NCBI GenBank assembly: GCA_044225155.1
Contig: JBGAJB010000048.1
Span: 1 to 18,647, forward strand
DNA from: CAYMBL01 sp044225155
GTDB lineage: Bacteria; Planctomycetota; Phycisphaerae; UBA1845; Fen-1342
DNA length: 18,647 nt
Direction of reading: 5' to 3'
Shown one piece after another: positions 1-7,748 of the stretch (positions are counted from its first letter, which is position 1; each line of letters starts with the position of its first letter). The position numbers were made by a program, and so were the translations under genes. A model generated the notes under the pieces. The model was not told where the DNA came from. It worked only from the letters and a program-made list of their open reading frames with translations, and searched no databases.

Positions 1-204
1 CATCGCGCCTGGATGGTGACGCGCGAAAACCTCGGGGCGCAGACGCGACTGATGCACTGTCTGCCGGTCCGGCGAAACGTGGTTGTGGCCGACGACGCGC
101 TGGATGACCCGCGCTGCATCGTTGTGGATCAAGCGGAAAATCGACTGTGGGCGCAGGTGGCGATCATGGCGCGGCTGCTGGCCGATCGCGCGCGGAAGGA
201 GTGA
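1..204 (+). CDS. argF': N-acetylornithine (or N-succinylornithine) carbamoyltransferase, C-terminal fragment
   Basis: Only the last 67 codons lie in the window; the gene starts upstream of base 1. The tail carries the carbamoyltransferase signature HCLP in the context MHCLPVRRNVVV, followed by QAENRLWAQ. Ordinary ornithine carbamoyltransferases have HCLPA at this point. HCLPVRRN is what I know from the acetyl- and succinylornithine transcarbamylases of Xanthomonas and Bacteroides. The enzyme would carbamoylate N-acetylornithine with carbamoyl phosphate to give N-acetylcitrulline in the cytoplasm. The stop codon overlaps a possible GTG of the next gene, so this is the head of the visible argF'-argB-argE-argH operon. 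The carbamoyltransferase family is certain from the motif. The acetylated substrate is inferred, because the substrate-binding loop is outside the window. Confidence 0.8.
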   Translation, partial: HRAWMVTRENLGAQTRLMHCLPVRRNVVVADDALDDPRCIVVDQAENRLWAQVAIMARLLADRARKE

Positions 205-209
205 ACAGG

Positions 210-1136
210 GTGGTTCATCAAAGTCTCGCGGCCTTGCGGACGGCCATTCCGTATGTCCGAACGTACAAGGGGCGCGTCTTTGTCGTGAAGCTCGGCGGCG
301 AGTTGTGCCAGCCCGGCGCGACGCTCGATCACCTGGTGGAGCAGTTCTCGCTGGTCCACCAACTGGGCATCAAGCTCGTGCTCGTGCACGGCGGCGGCCC
401 GCAGGCGACGGCGCTGGCGAAGCGCCTCGGCGTCGAGACGATCATGGTTGGCGGCCGGCGCGTGACAGACGCCCAAACGCTGGAGATTGCGAAGATGGCG
501 TTCGCCGGCACCGTGAATACGGATGTCGTCGCGGCGCTGCGCCGGGCCGACATTCCGGCCATCGGCCTGACGGGCGCGGATGCGAGGTTGATCACCGCGC
601 GCCGGCGCGGGCCGGGCACAGTCCTCGATCCCGAAACGCGGGCCGAGCGCACAGTGGATTACGGCTTCGTGGGCGACATCACAGCCGTGAACGCCGAACC
701 GCTCAGGCATTTGCTGGCCGGTGATTTTGTGCCCGTGGTGTGCGCGCTGGGCGCTGACGAGACCGGGCAGGTTTTCAATATCAATGCGGATACGGTGGCC
801 GGGCAGATCGCGATCGAGTTGAAGGCCGCGAAGTATTTCCTGCTGACGAATGTGGACGGCGTATTCCGCGATCCGCGCGATCCGACGTCGCTCCAAACGT
901 ATCTGGATGTCGAGCAACTCGAGTCGCTGATCACGAGCGGATCGATTTCCGGCGGCATGCTGCCGAAGCTGGCGAGTTGCGCGGACGTGCTGAAGGGCGG
1001 CGTTGCGCGCGTACACATCATCAACGGTCACAAGCCCGACACCCTGCTCGCGGAGATTTTCACGAACGAGGGCTGCGGCACGCTCGTCGTCGAAAAACGC
1101 GGCCGCACAAACGGCAACGGCGGATCGCCGGCATGA
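210..1136 (+). CDS. argB: Acetylglutamate kinase
   Basis: Second committed step of arginine synthesis: ATP-dependent phosphorylation of N-acetylglutamate in the cytoplasm. The protein is 308 aa, the usual size for stand-alone ArgB. It has the amino-acid-kinase motif VVKLGGE (about residues 25-31), HGGGPQ (60-65), the N-acetylglutamate-site segment NINADTVAG, and a C-terminal GGMLPKL segment. There is no fused GNAT acetyltransferase domain, unlike the bifunctional NAGS-NAGK of Xanthomonas. I chose the GTG at 210 because AGGAG (197-201) lies 8 nt upstream. A GTG at 201 overlaps the preceding stop but leaves no room for a ribosome binding site. Its last codons overlap the next gene in an ATGA junction, indicating translational coupling. 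Confidence 0.92.
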   Translation: MVHQSLAALRTAIPYVRTYKGRVFVVKLGGELCQPGATLDHLVEQFSLVHQLGIKLVLVHGGGPQATALAKRLGVETIMVGGRRVTDAQTLEIAKMAFAGTVNTDVVAALRRADIPAIGLTGADARLITARRRGPGTVLDPETRAERTVDYGFVGDITAVNAEPLRHLLAGDFVPVVCALGADETGQVFNINADTVAGQIAIELKAAKYFLLTNVDGVFRDPRDPTSLQTYLDVEQLESLITSGSISGGMLPKLASCADVLKGGVARVHIINGHKPDTLLAEIFTNEGCGTLVVEKRGRTNGNGGSPA

Positions 1137-2218
1137 TTGAGCGACTGGCGCGCTATGTTTCGATCCAGAGCGTTTCGGGCCAGGAAACGGCGCTCGCGGA
1201 CGCGGCCTGCGCCGATCTTGCGGCCGCCGGAATCGCCGTCGAGCGCAGCGAGAACAACATCTGGTGCACGATCGGCGACGCGCCGCGCCCGCGCCTGATG
1301 TTCAATTCGCACCTCGACACGGTCCCGCCCGGAAACGGCTGGCCGCACGATCCCTGGACGCCGCAGATCGCGGACGGTCGCATCAGCGGCCTCGGCGCGA
1401 ACGACGCCAAGGGCTGCGTGGTCGCGTACATCGAAGCCGCCCTTCGGCTGCATGCGGCCCTGCGGCGCGGCGAAAAGCTGGGCGGAACGATCGTCCTGGC
1501 GCTGACGGCCGAGGAAGAGACCAGCGGGCGCGGACTCTCGACGATCCTGGAAAAGCTCGCGCCGCTCGACGCGGCGCTGGTCGGTGAGCCGACGGACCTG
1601 ACGCCGATGATCGCGCAGCGCGGCTTGCTGATTTTGCGCTGCACGGCCCGCGGCCGCACCGCGCACCCGGCCAACACGCCGCCCGCCGGCGCGGAGAACG
1701 CCATCACGCGCGCCGCGGAGGATTTACAGCGGCTCGCGACATTCGACTGGGGGCCGGCGCATCCGCTCCTGGGCCGCTGTCACGCCCATCCGACCGTAAT
1801 TCAGGGCGGCTTGGCGCGCAATGTCATTCCCGATTCGTGCGAATTCACGCTGGATATTCGTACGACGCCGCTCGAAACGCACGAGGCGCTGACGGCGCGC
1901 CTGCGTGCAGCGCTTCAGTCCGACATCCACGTGCACAGCCAGCGCCTGGTGCCGATACAGACCAATCCCGATGCGCTGATCGTCCGCGCCGTGCGACGCG
2001 CGTTACCAGAGCGGCCCCCGGCGGGTAGTCCCGCCATGAGCGACATGGTTTACCTGACGGGGATTCCGGCCGTGAAGATCGGACCGGGGCATTCGCCGCG
2101 CTCCCACACGCCGGGCGAATTCCTCAGGCTCGAAGAACTGACCGCCGGCGCGCAGGCCTACGAACGGATCGCCCGCGAGTACTTCGGTCTCGCGGCCGCC
2201 GAAGGAGTTTGCACATGA
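1133..2218 (+). CDS. argE: ArgE/DapE-family deacetylase, probably N-acetylornithine or N-acetylcitrulline deacetylase
   Basis: M20-family metallohydrolase of 361 aa that removes the acetyl group from an arginine-pathway intermediate. Visible metal and catalytic features are HLDT (His60, Asp62), GANDAKG (Asp91), the EEE triplet near residues 127-129 (general base and metal ligand), GEPTD (about 151-155) and the C-terminal metal ligand in SHTPGEF (His325). It starts at an ATG that overlaps the argB stop (ATGA) and ends in another ATGA overlap with argH. Placed between an acetylornithine-type carbamoyltransferase and argH, its substrate is most likely N-acetylcitrulline, as in Xanthomonas. Motifs alone cannot separate acetylornithine, acetylcitrulline, acetyl-lysine and succinyl-diaminopimelate deacetylases. 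Confidence 0.88.
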   Translation: MIERLARYVSIQSVSGQETALADAACADLAAAGIAVERSENNIWCTIGDAPRPRLMFNSHLDTVPPGNGWPHDPWTPQIADGRISGLGANDAKGCVVAYIEAALRLHAALRRGEKLGGTIVLALTAEEETSGRGLSTILEKLAPLDAALVGEPTDLTPMIAQRGLLILRCTARGRTAHPANTPPAGAENAITRAAEDLQRLATFDWGPAHPLLGRCHAHPTVIQGGLARNVIPDSCEFTLDIRTTPLETHEALTARLRAALQSDIHVHSQRLVPIQTNPDALIVRAVRRALPERPPAGSPAMSDMVYLTGIPAVKIGPGHSPRSHTPGEFLRLEELTAGAQAYERIAREYFGLAAAEGVCT

Positions 2219-3570
2219 GCGCGCAGGCCCGGCGGCTCTGGGATCACGGCCAAGGCGTCGATCCTCTAATTCACGCGTTCACCGTCGGAGACGATCCGTA
2301 TTGGGATCTGCGGCTCATCCGCTGGGATTGCCTCGCCTCAGCCGCGCATGGCCGCACGCTGCAACGTGCGGAGTTACTGACGGTCGCCGAGGCCGACGCG
2401 CTTGTTCTGGCGCTGCGCGACATCGCACGCGCCGCCCAGCGCGGCGAGTTTCCGATTCCGCAGGAACTCGAAGACGGTCACACGGCCATCGAGGTCGAGC
2501 TGACGCGGCGCTGCGGCGCGGCCGGCGCGAAGATTCACACGGGTCGCTCGCGGAACGATCAGGTGGCGACGGCCATGCGCCTGTGCCTGCGGGACGGCTT
2601 GCTGCGCTGGGCCGACGCGCTCGACTCGTTCGCCCGCGTCACGCTGGATCGAATGGAGCGCGACGGCGCAATACCGCTGCCGGGCTACACGCACCTGCAA
2701 CCGGCGATGCCGTCGAGCGTCGGCCAATGGCTGCACGCGGTGATTGAGGCCACGTTGGAGCAGTGGCAGATCGCGCTCGATCTGCTTGATCGAATCGATG
2801 CGTGTCCGCTGGGAAGCGGCGCAGGATACGGTGTGCCCGTGCGGCTTGACCGGCGCTACACCGCCGAATTGCTCGGCTTTGCGCACCCGCAGCGGAGCGT
2901 CGTGGATGTGCAAAATTCGCGCGGGCGCTACGAAGCGTGGTGCGCGCGGATCGGAGCGGATGTCGGCCGCGTGCTGGAGCGCCTGAGCGCCGACGTGATC
3001 CTGATGGCGACACGCGAGTTCGGATTCGTGCGGCTGCCAAGTGCGATCGCGACCGGCTCGTCGATCATGCCACAAAAGCGAAATCCCGACATATTCGAGT
3101 TGTTACGAGCGCACGCCGTTCGGCTGCGCAGCTGGCTGGCCGGGATCGAGGGCCTGACGGCGCACCTTACATCCGGTTATCACCGTGATCTTCAGCTCAC
3201 GAAGGAGCCGACGCTGCGCTGCCTGGAGGCGGTGCCGCGCATGCTGGAAGTCGCCGGCCGCGCGCTGGCCGCGATTGAATTTGATGCGGAGCGCTGCGCG
3301 GCCGCGGTCAGCGGCGAGCTGTTCGCCGCCCATGAAGCGCTCGCGCGTGCGGAGGCAGGCCAGCCGTTCCGCGAGGCGTATCGCGCGGTTGCCTCCGAAA
3401 TCGCCAGCGGCACCTTTGCGCCTTCCCCCGCTGCACGAGCGGCGAACCCCGCACAATTCGTCTCGGCCGAAGTGAGGCAGGAGCTGTCCACGGATTGTGA
3501 TTCGCTCCGGCAGCGGGCGGAGAAATGGCGTGAGCGTCTGCGGCGTGTCGAGGTAAGTGTGTTCGGCTGA
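2215..3570 (+). CDS. argH: Argininosuccinate lyase
   Basis: Final step of arginine synthesis: cleaves argininosuccinate to arginine and fumarate. It is a cytoplasmic homotetramer of the fumarase/aspartase superfamily. The 451-aa length is normal. Conserved blocks are HTGRSRNDQ (108-116), PGYTHLQPA (156-164, with the catalytic His160) and the superfamily signature GSSIMPQKRNPD (281-292, with the catalytic Ser loop). The ATG at 2215 is chosen because AGGAG (2203-2207) sits 7 nt upstream; a TTG at 2209 is possible but badly spaced. The start overlaps the stop of the deacetylase gene, so it is the last gene of the arginine operon. argG and argC are not in the window. Confidence 0.95.
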   Translation: MSAQARRLWDHGQGVDPLIHAFTVGDDPYWDLRLIRWDCLASAAHGRTLQRAELLTVAEADALVLALRDIARAAQRGEFPIPQELEDGHTAIEVELTRRCGAAGAKIHTGRSRNDQVATAMRLCLRDGLLRWADALDSFARVTLDRMERDGAIPLPGYTHLQPAMPSSVGQWLHAVIEATLEQWQIALDLLDRIDACPLGSGAGYGVPVRLDRRYTAELLGFAHPQRSVVDVQNSRGRYEAWCARIGADVGRVLERLSADVILMATREFGFVRLPSAIATGSSIMPQKRNPDIFELLRAHAVRLRSWLAGIEGLTAHLTSGYHRDLQLTKEPTLRCLEAVPRMLEVAGRALAAIEFDAERCAAAVSGELFAAHEALARAEAGQPFREAYRAVASEIASGTFAPSPAARAANPAQFVSAEVRQELSTDCDSLRQRAEKWRERLRRVEVSVFG

Positions 3571-3635
3571 CTGGCAGCATCCCCGTCGGGCGGCTCGAAT
3601 CAACTGATTCACGTCCCCGCCTGCTCGTTCGAGCA

Positions 3636-4841
3636 TCACGGCGGCATGTTGGCCAGTTCGGCCTCAGCGTCCTGGGCTTCGCGCGTCCCCGGATAATCGC
3701 GAATGACTTCTTCCAGCAGCTTGCGGGCGTCCTTGTTCTTGCCCGTCTTCCGGTACAGCGCCACCTGTCGCATCTTTGAGGCCGCGTCCGGGTTGCTCTT
3801 CAACAGGCCGTTGTCGCCGCCGCCGGATTTCGCCGCGTTCGATTTTGTAACCGAGACCTCCGGCTCTTTCGGCTCTTCCGGCTGCTTGCCGTCGTGCGTT
3901 CGCGGCCGCACGCGTTCAAAGTCTCCGCGCGCCTCGGCCCCTACCGCCTTCAGCGCGTAGATCACACCCGGATCGCCGGCCACACCCGTCGCGCGAATGA
4001 AGCCGTATTGATCGATGACCATCGTCCACGGCGGCGCGCCGCACTTGAACGCCTCGTGCGTGATCGGCGCTTTCGTAGCCGTGCCTTCGAACTTCTGCGG
4101 CCATTCCAGACCTTGCGTTTTCACAAACTCGCGTGCCTTCGCGGTTCGCGTCTCGCTGTCAGCGTTCACGCCGATGAATTCAACGCTGCCGAACCCCTTG
4201 GCTTCCGTGTACCGTTTTTTCAGCGCCGCTACCTGTGCTTCACTGGGCGCGGGAAGCATGCTCCAGAAATCGATCACCAGCGCCTTGCTGCCGCGTTTGC
4301 GGGGCGAAAGCTCGCCGCCGCCGTCGAGATTGATCGCCACGTCCGGCGCCACCTCACCGGACATCTGGTTTGCACGCTTGCGCGCGCTCACCATGCCCTT
4401 GAGTTTTTCATCGTTCGAAGAGGAAATCGCCGCGAGCGCCTTATCCATCAATTGCGCATCGCCGGCCGCACACGCCGCGCAATACACGAGTTCCACCGCC
4501 GCGCCGTCTTTCGTCGCGCCCAGCAGCGGCATCGCCGCGCTGAGCGCCGTGGCCGCATCTCCATGACTAAGCGCAACCAAAGTCTGGAGCGCGAGCGCGT
4601 GCCCTTTTGCGTCGCCGCTGAGCTTGCTCGCGTCGATCACGCGAACTTTCTCCTCGGCCGCCTTCACGTCGCCGGCCGGCGGAAACACGCCGGGCTTCAC
4701 AAGCTGGTCGTAGAGCTTGGCCAGATCCGCGTCACTCTGCCCAAGCGCTGGGACGGTAGCCGCCAACAGCACGGCCACTGCCACCAACCAGGACGCTGTG
4801 CGAAAAACGGGGCGGGCGATTTCCTTTAGCAGTGTTCTCAT
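3636..4841 (-). CDS. Secreted thioredoxin-fold (TlpA-like) protein lacking the redox CxxC, with a C-terminal helical-repeat segment
   Basis: A 401-aa exported protein. The first ~35 residues form a signal peptide: a basic start, then SWLVAVAVLLAATVPALG. Residues about 165-290 read as a TlpA/thioredoxin fold, with an ALVIDFW strand, an EFIGVNAD strand and a PPWTMVIDQYG segment holding the cis-Pro. Where the fold normally has WCGPC, this protein has LPAPS (about 196-200), so it cannot do disulfide exchange by the usual chemistry. The last ~45 residues (SKMRQVALYRKTGKNKDARKLL region) resemble one TPR unit. I chose the ATG at 4841 because GGAGAG lies 7 nt upstream; ATGs at 4847 and 4856 are alternatives. 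It is convergent with argH, with 65 bp between stops. The actual function is unknown. Confidence 0.78.
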   Translation of the reverse strand: MRTLLKEIARPVFRTASWLVAVAVLLAATVPALGQSDADLAKLYDQLVKPGVFPPAGDVKAAEEKVRVIDASKLSGDAKGHALALQTLVALSHGDAATALSAAMPLLGATKDGAAVELVYCAACAAGDAQLMDKALAAISSSNDEKLKGMVSARKRANQMSGEVAPDVAINLDGGGELSPRKRGSKALVIDFWSMLPAPSEAQVAALKKRYTEAKGFGSVEFIGVNADSETRTAKAREFVKTQGLEWPQKFEGTATKAPITHEAFKCGAPPWTMVIDQYGFIRATGVAGDPGVIYALKAVGAEARGDFERVRPRTHDGKQPEEPKEPEVSVTKSNAAKSGGGDNGLLKSNPDAASKMRQVALYRKTGKNKDARKLLEEVIRDYPGTREAQDAEAELANMPP

Positions 4842-4924
4842 GGCCATGCTCTCCATCCGCAATCGGCTTGCGCGCAGAACAGCGAAGCGACGGCAAGCGC
4901 TCAGACGGCGAATCATCCAACCTA

Positions 4925-4944
4925 AGCGCCGCTCACCCGGCGCT
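4925..4944 (-). terminator. Intergenic GC hairpin between speB and the thioredoxin-fold gene
   Basis: Inverted repeat AGCGCCG / CGGCGCT with a 6-nt loop, giving a perfect 7-bp stem. It lies downstream of the minus-strand agmatinase gene and upstream of the next minus-strand gene. No T tract follows on the minus strand, so a classic intrinsic terminator is not shown; it could equally be a 5'-leader structure. Confidence 0.3.
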
Positions 4945-5007
4945 CATCGCCGCTTCGCGTTTTCTGACGGGCATCCGCGACGGATCAGAGCACAGTCTGC
5001 CAAACCC

Positions 5008-5877
5008 TTAGCGAGAAAGCAATCCAATCAGCCGGTAGAGCAGCTTCGCGGCCAGGAATTCCGTCACCGTCGTCGGCGGCGCCGGCTTCACTTCCACCAC
5101 GTCCGCCGCCACGATCGTTCGCTGCCGGGCCACCTCGGCCAGCATGTCAGTCACCTGGTACCAATCCAGTCCGCCCGGCTCCGGCGTGCCCGTCCCCGGC
5201 GCGTAGGCCGGATCAAATCCGTCGATGTCGATCGACACATACACCGGATTCCCCAGACTGCCGAGCACGCTGTCGATCCAGCTATTCGACATGCGGCATG
5301 TGCGGGCCGAGATGATCGGCTTCTTGGCCGTGCGGATGAATTTCGCCTCGTCCTGCGAGTAGTTGCGCACGCCGACCGCCACGGCCGACACGCCCATGTC
5401 GTGAATCCGGCGCATCACACATGCGTGGCTGTACGGCGAGCCCTGATAGCTGTCGCGCAGATCCGCATGCGCGTCGACCTGCAGAACGCTCAGCGTCTTG
5501 TGTTTTTCACGCACCGCCCGCACCAGGCCCGAGGAAATGCTGTGCTCACCGCCCAGCCCGATCAAGAACTTCCCGTCGCGCACTGGCTTGCGGGCCGCCT
5601 CATACACGCGGCGATGCATCAGCTCCGGCCCGCCGACGTGCGGCTCGACCGCGTCGAGGGTCGCGATTCCGTCCCGCAGCGATTCCCGCGCGAGAAACTC
5701 GTCGTACAACTCGACCTGCTGGCTGGCCGTGATGATCGCCCGCGGACCGTCGCGCGTGCCGGGGCCAAAGCTGGTCGTCGCGTCATACGGAATCGGCAAC
5801 ACCGCAAAACGCGCCTTCTTGTAATCCGCCGTACGGGCATCCACGCCCAGAAAATTGTCCGGAATGCTGTGCGACAA
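5008..5877 (-). CDS. speB: Agmatinase / ureohydrolase (arginase superfamily)
   Basis: Hydrolyses agmatine to putrescine and urea in the cytoplasm, linking arginine to polyamines. All six binuclear Mn-centre ligands of the ureohydrolase fold are visible: GGEHS (His112), DAHADLRD (Asp135, His137, Asp139) and SIDIDGFDP (Asp217, Asp219). SPYSHACVMRR and PGTGTPEPGG favour agmatinase over arginase. The 289-aa length is typical. Translation appears to start at TTG (5875-5877), since AAGGA lies about 6 nt upstream and no in-frame ATG fits. The neighbouring arginine operon agrees with the role, but no arginine decarboxylase is in the window, and a guanidinobutyrase-like activity cannot be excluded. 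Confidence 0.9.
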   Translation of the reverse strand: MSHSIPDNFLGVDARTADYKKARFAVLPIPYDATTSFGPGTRDGPRAIITASQQVELYDEFLARESLRDGIATLDAVEPHVGGPELMHRRVYEAARKPVRDGKFLIGLGGEHSISSGLVRAVREKHKTLSVLQVDAHADLRDSYQGSPYSHACVMRRIHDMGVSAVAVGVRNYSQDEAKFIRTAKKPIISARTCRMSNSWIDSVLGSLGNPVYVSIDIDGFDPAYAPGTGTPEPGGLDWYQVTDMLAEVARQRTIVAADVVEVKPAPPTTVTEFLAAKLLYRLIGLLSR

Positions 5878-6114
5878 AGATGATCCTTTCTAAGACGCCT
5901 CACATTGCCGCGCCGCGGGCAAAATCCCGCCCCGCGCGGCGCATTGATTCTCGCTCTTGCGCATATTGGCCTCGCGGCTCCGGCGCAGTGAGAGTCCACC
6001 CTCTGAATCCACTGCTCAAAGCGCAGCGGCCCACGCTGTTCGGTCTGCGACGCCACACCAGGCCGAGTCCGTGACAAACGACGTGCCGACGACTCCCGAT
6101 ATCATGTCATTACC

Positions 6115-6591
6115 GTGTCCAACCGCTGCGTTGTCATCACGATTTCCGACCGTTGCTCCGCCGGCCAGGCCGAGGACCGCAGCGGCCCCGCGCTCATCGA
6201 GCTGCTGCCGCTCATCGACGGGCAGCTCGTGCATCGCGAAATCGTAGCGGATGAAACGCCGCGCATCGCGGCGGCCGTGAAATCCTGGGTCGGACGCGCC
6301 GAAGTGATCCTCAGCACCGGCGGAACCGGCGTCGCGACGCGCGATGTCACGCCCGAAGCGCTCGAGCCGCTCATCGAGCGCCCGCTGCCCGGCTTCGGCG
6401 AATTGATGCGCGTGAAGGGCTTTGACGCGACGCCGCTCGCCATCGTCTCGCGCGGCGGCGCCGGCATGATCGGCGCCACGCTCGTCGTCTGGCTGCCCGG
6501 CTCGACGCAGGCCGTCCGCGAATGCCTGCGCCTCCTCGCCCCCGCGATCAAGCACGTCTGCCAGTTCGCCACCGGCCGCGCGCCTCACTGA
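6115..6591 (+). CDS. mog: MoaB/Mog-family molybdopterin adenylyltransferase
   Basis: A small 158-aa protein of the MoCF_biosynth fold that would adenylate molybdopterin before molybdenum insertion. Motifs are ITISDRCSAG (about 9-18), the MPT-binding STGGTG (67-72), RDVTPEA (76-82), a GFGELMR segment and SRGGAG followed by VVWLPGS. The start is a GTG at 6115 with no clear Shine-Dalgarno, so expression may be weak or leaderless. It is divergent from speB across a 237-bp gap in which I saw no clear promoter, and it is convergent with the LOG gene. No other cofactor gene is nearby. MoaB-type and Mog-type members cannot be told apart from sequence alone. Confidence 0.87.
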   Translation: MSNRCVVITISDRCSAGQAEDRSGPALIELLPLIDGQLVHREIVADETPRIAAAVKSWVGRAEVILSTGGTGVATRDVTPEALEPLIERPLPGFGELMRVKGFDATPLAIVSRGGAGMIGATLVVWLPGSTQAVRECLRLLAPAIKHVCQFATGRAPH

Positions 6592-6673
6592 GTGGGCCGG
6601 TCATTCCCGGGCTTGGCGACGCCGGCTCCCGCTCACCCAGCTTCGATCGCCGAATTCCCCCGCCCGCCACCCT

Positions 6674-7408
6674 CTACTTCCGCGGCGAAACACCGTACAA
6701 CGTCCCCTCGGCCGTCATTCGCCGCTCCGGCTCGGCGGCACCCGGCAGCTCGCAGGCGCGCGCGGCGTGATGTTGCGCAACGAGTTCCACCGTCTCGTCG
6801 ATGTCGTCGGTGACATGAAACAGCTCCAGGTCCGCGGCCGTGATATTCCGATGCTCCTGCGTCACGACCTCGCGCAGCCAGCCTTCCAGGCCGCTCCAGA
6901 AGCTCTTCCCGAACAACACGATCCGCATGGCCGGCGCTTTCTGCGTCTGAATCAGCGTGATCGACTCGAAGAACTCATCGAGCGTCCCAAATCCGCCCGG
7001 CAGGCAGACCAGCGCACACGCGTATTTCACGAACATGACTTTTCGGGCAAAGAAATAGTGAAAGTTCACCGACACGTTCTGATACCGATTCGAGACCTGC
7101 TCCTGGGGCAACGAGATGTTCAACCCGACGCTCTTGCCGCCCGCCTCGAACGCCCCGCGATTGGCCGCCTCCATGATCCCCGGCCCGCCGCCCGTGATCA
7201 CCGCAAAGCCGCGCTGCACCAGCCGCGCAGCCAGCCGTCGCGCAATCTCGTAGTACGGTGAATCCGGCTGCGTCCGCGCCGAGCCGAACACGGACACGGC
7301 CGGCCCGATGTGATGCAGCGCCTCAAACCCATCCACAAACTCGGCCAGGATGCGAAAGAGGCGCCAGGTGTCGAAGTTCATCTGCTCGATCGGCGTCGAT
7401 TCGGCCAT
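6674..7408 (-). CDS. LOG-family (TIGR00730-type) nucleotide 5'-monophosphate phosphoribohydrolase
   Basis: A 244-aa Rossmann-like protein of the 'lysine decarboxylase-like' LOG family. It shows VSVFGSAR near residue 40, the family hallmark GGGPGIME (73-80) and PGGFGTLDE (137-145), which bind the phosphoribosyl group and supply the catalytic Glu. Characterised members release free base from nucleoside monophosphates or cytokinin ribotides. The ATG at 7408 is preferred because CGGAGA sits about 5 nt upstream. An in-frame ATG at 7426 or the longer ORF start at 7546 would place the degenerate repeats of its 5' region inside the protein, which is unlikely. The true substrate here is unknown. Confidence 0.88.
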   Translation of the reverse strand: MAESTPIEQMNFDTWRLFRILAEFVDGFEALHHIGPAVSVFGSARTQPDSPYYEIARRLAARLVQRGFAVITGGGPGIMEAANRGAFEAGGKSVGLNISLPQEQVSNRYQNVSVNFHYFFARKVMFVKYACALVCLPGGFGTLDEFFESITLIQTQKAPAMRIVLFGKSFWSGLEGWLREVVTQEHRNITAADLELFHVTDDIDETVELVAQHHAARACELPGAAEPERRMTAEGTLYGVSPRK

Positions 7409-7460
7409 AAGTGTCTCCGCACGCATCGTAGCCAGTCGCTGCCGAATTCGCGGCCTATGT

Positions 7461-7641
7461 CCAATCCTTCTCCGGAGGCGTACATCGCCATCCTTGTCCC
7501 GGACAGTTGTGCCGCCATCCTTCGCCGGCAGAAGATGTATCGCCATCCTTCACCGGAGACGTGCATCGCTATCCCTTAATGGAAACGCCATCCCTCTCCG
7601 GGAGAGTTGTGTCGTTATCCATCGCCCGGAGGGCGCGCGTT
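7461..7641. repeat. Seven degenerate tandem repeats, about 27 bp each
   Basis: Units begin near 7461, 7488, 7515, 7543, 7569, 7588 and 7615 and measure 27, 27, 28, 26, 19, 27 and about 27 bp. Each opens with CCATCCTT or a close variant, has a central CCGG often inside CTCCGGAG, and mostly ends in a TGTATCG-like segment. Unit 5 is shortened. They fill most of the 340-bp gene-free stretch between the LOG start (7408) and the next gene (7749), so they lie in the LOG upstream region. There are no unique spacers between units, so this is not a CRISPR array. Confidence 0.65.
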
Positions 7642-7646
7642 CGTTG

Positions 7647-7666
7647 CCAGTGACTTCAGTCACTGG
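7647..7666. repeat. Perfect 8-bp inverted repeat (hairpin)
   Basis: CCAGTGAC, a 4-nt loop TTCA, then GTCACTGG. It lies directly after the tandem repeats and before the 3' end of the minus-strand membrane protein gene. It may act as a terminator for that gene or as a dispersed palindromic element. No T run follows on either strand. Confidence 0.5.
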
Positions 7667-7748
7667 GAGACAGGCCTTCCTCCGTTTCCTTCCTGAGTCT
7701 CATGCGACTGCTCACGATGGAGCCCCAAATCCCGCGGTAGCCAAGCCG

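Noticed and set aside
3571..3635. Bidirectional terminator between argH and the convergent minus-strand gene
   Set aside because: Only a weak GAATC-aact-GATTC hairpin is visible, without T tracts; not strong enough to call.
4717..5883. 388-aa plus-strand ORF opposite the thioredoxin-fold and agmatinase genes
   Set aside because: Arg/His-rich composition typical of an antisense shadow, and both minus-strand genes have clear family motifs.
5878..6114. Divergent promoters between speB and the mog gene
   Set aside because: No pair of -35/-10 boxes with proper spacing could be found by eye on either strand.
7461..7641. CRISPR array
   Set aside because: The units are contiguous and degenerate, with no unique spacers of constant length, and no cas genes are nearby.
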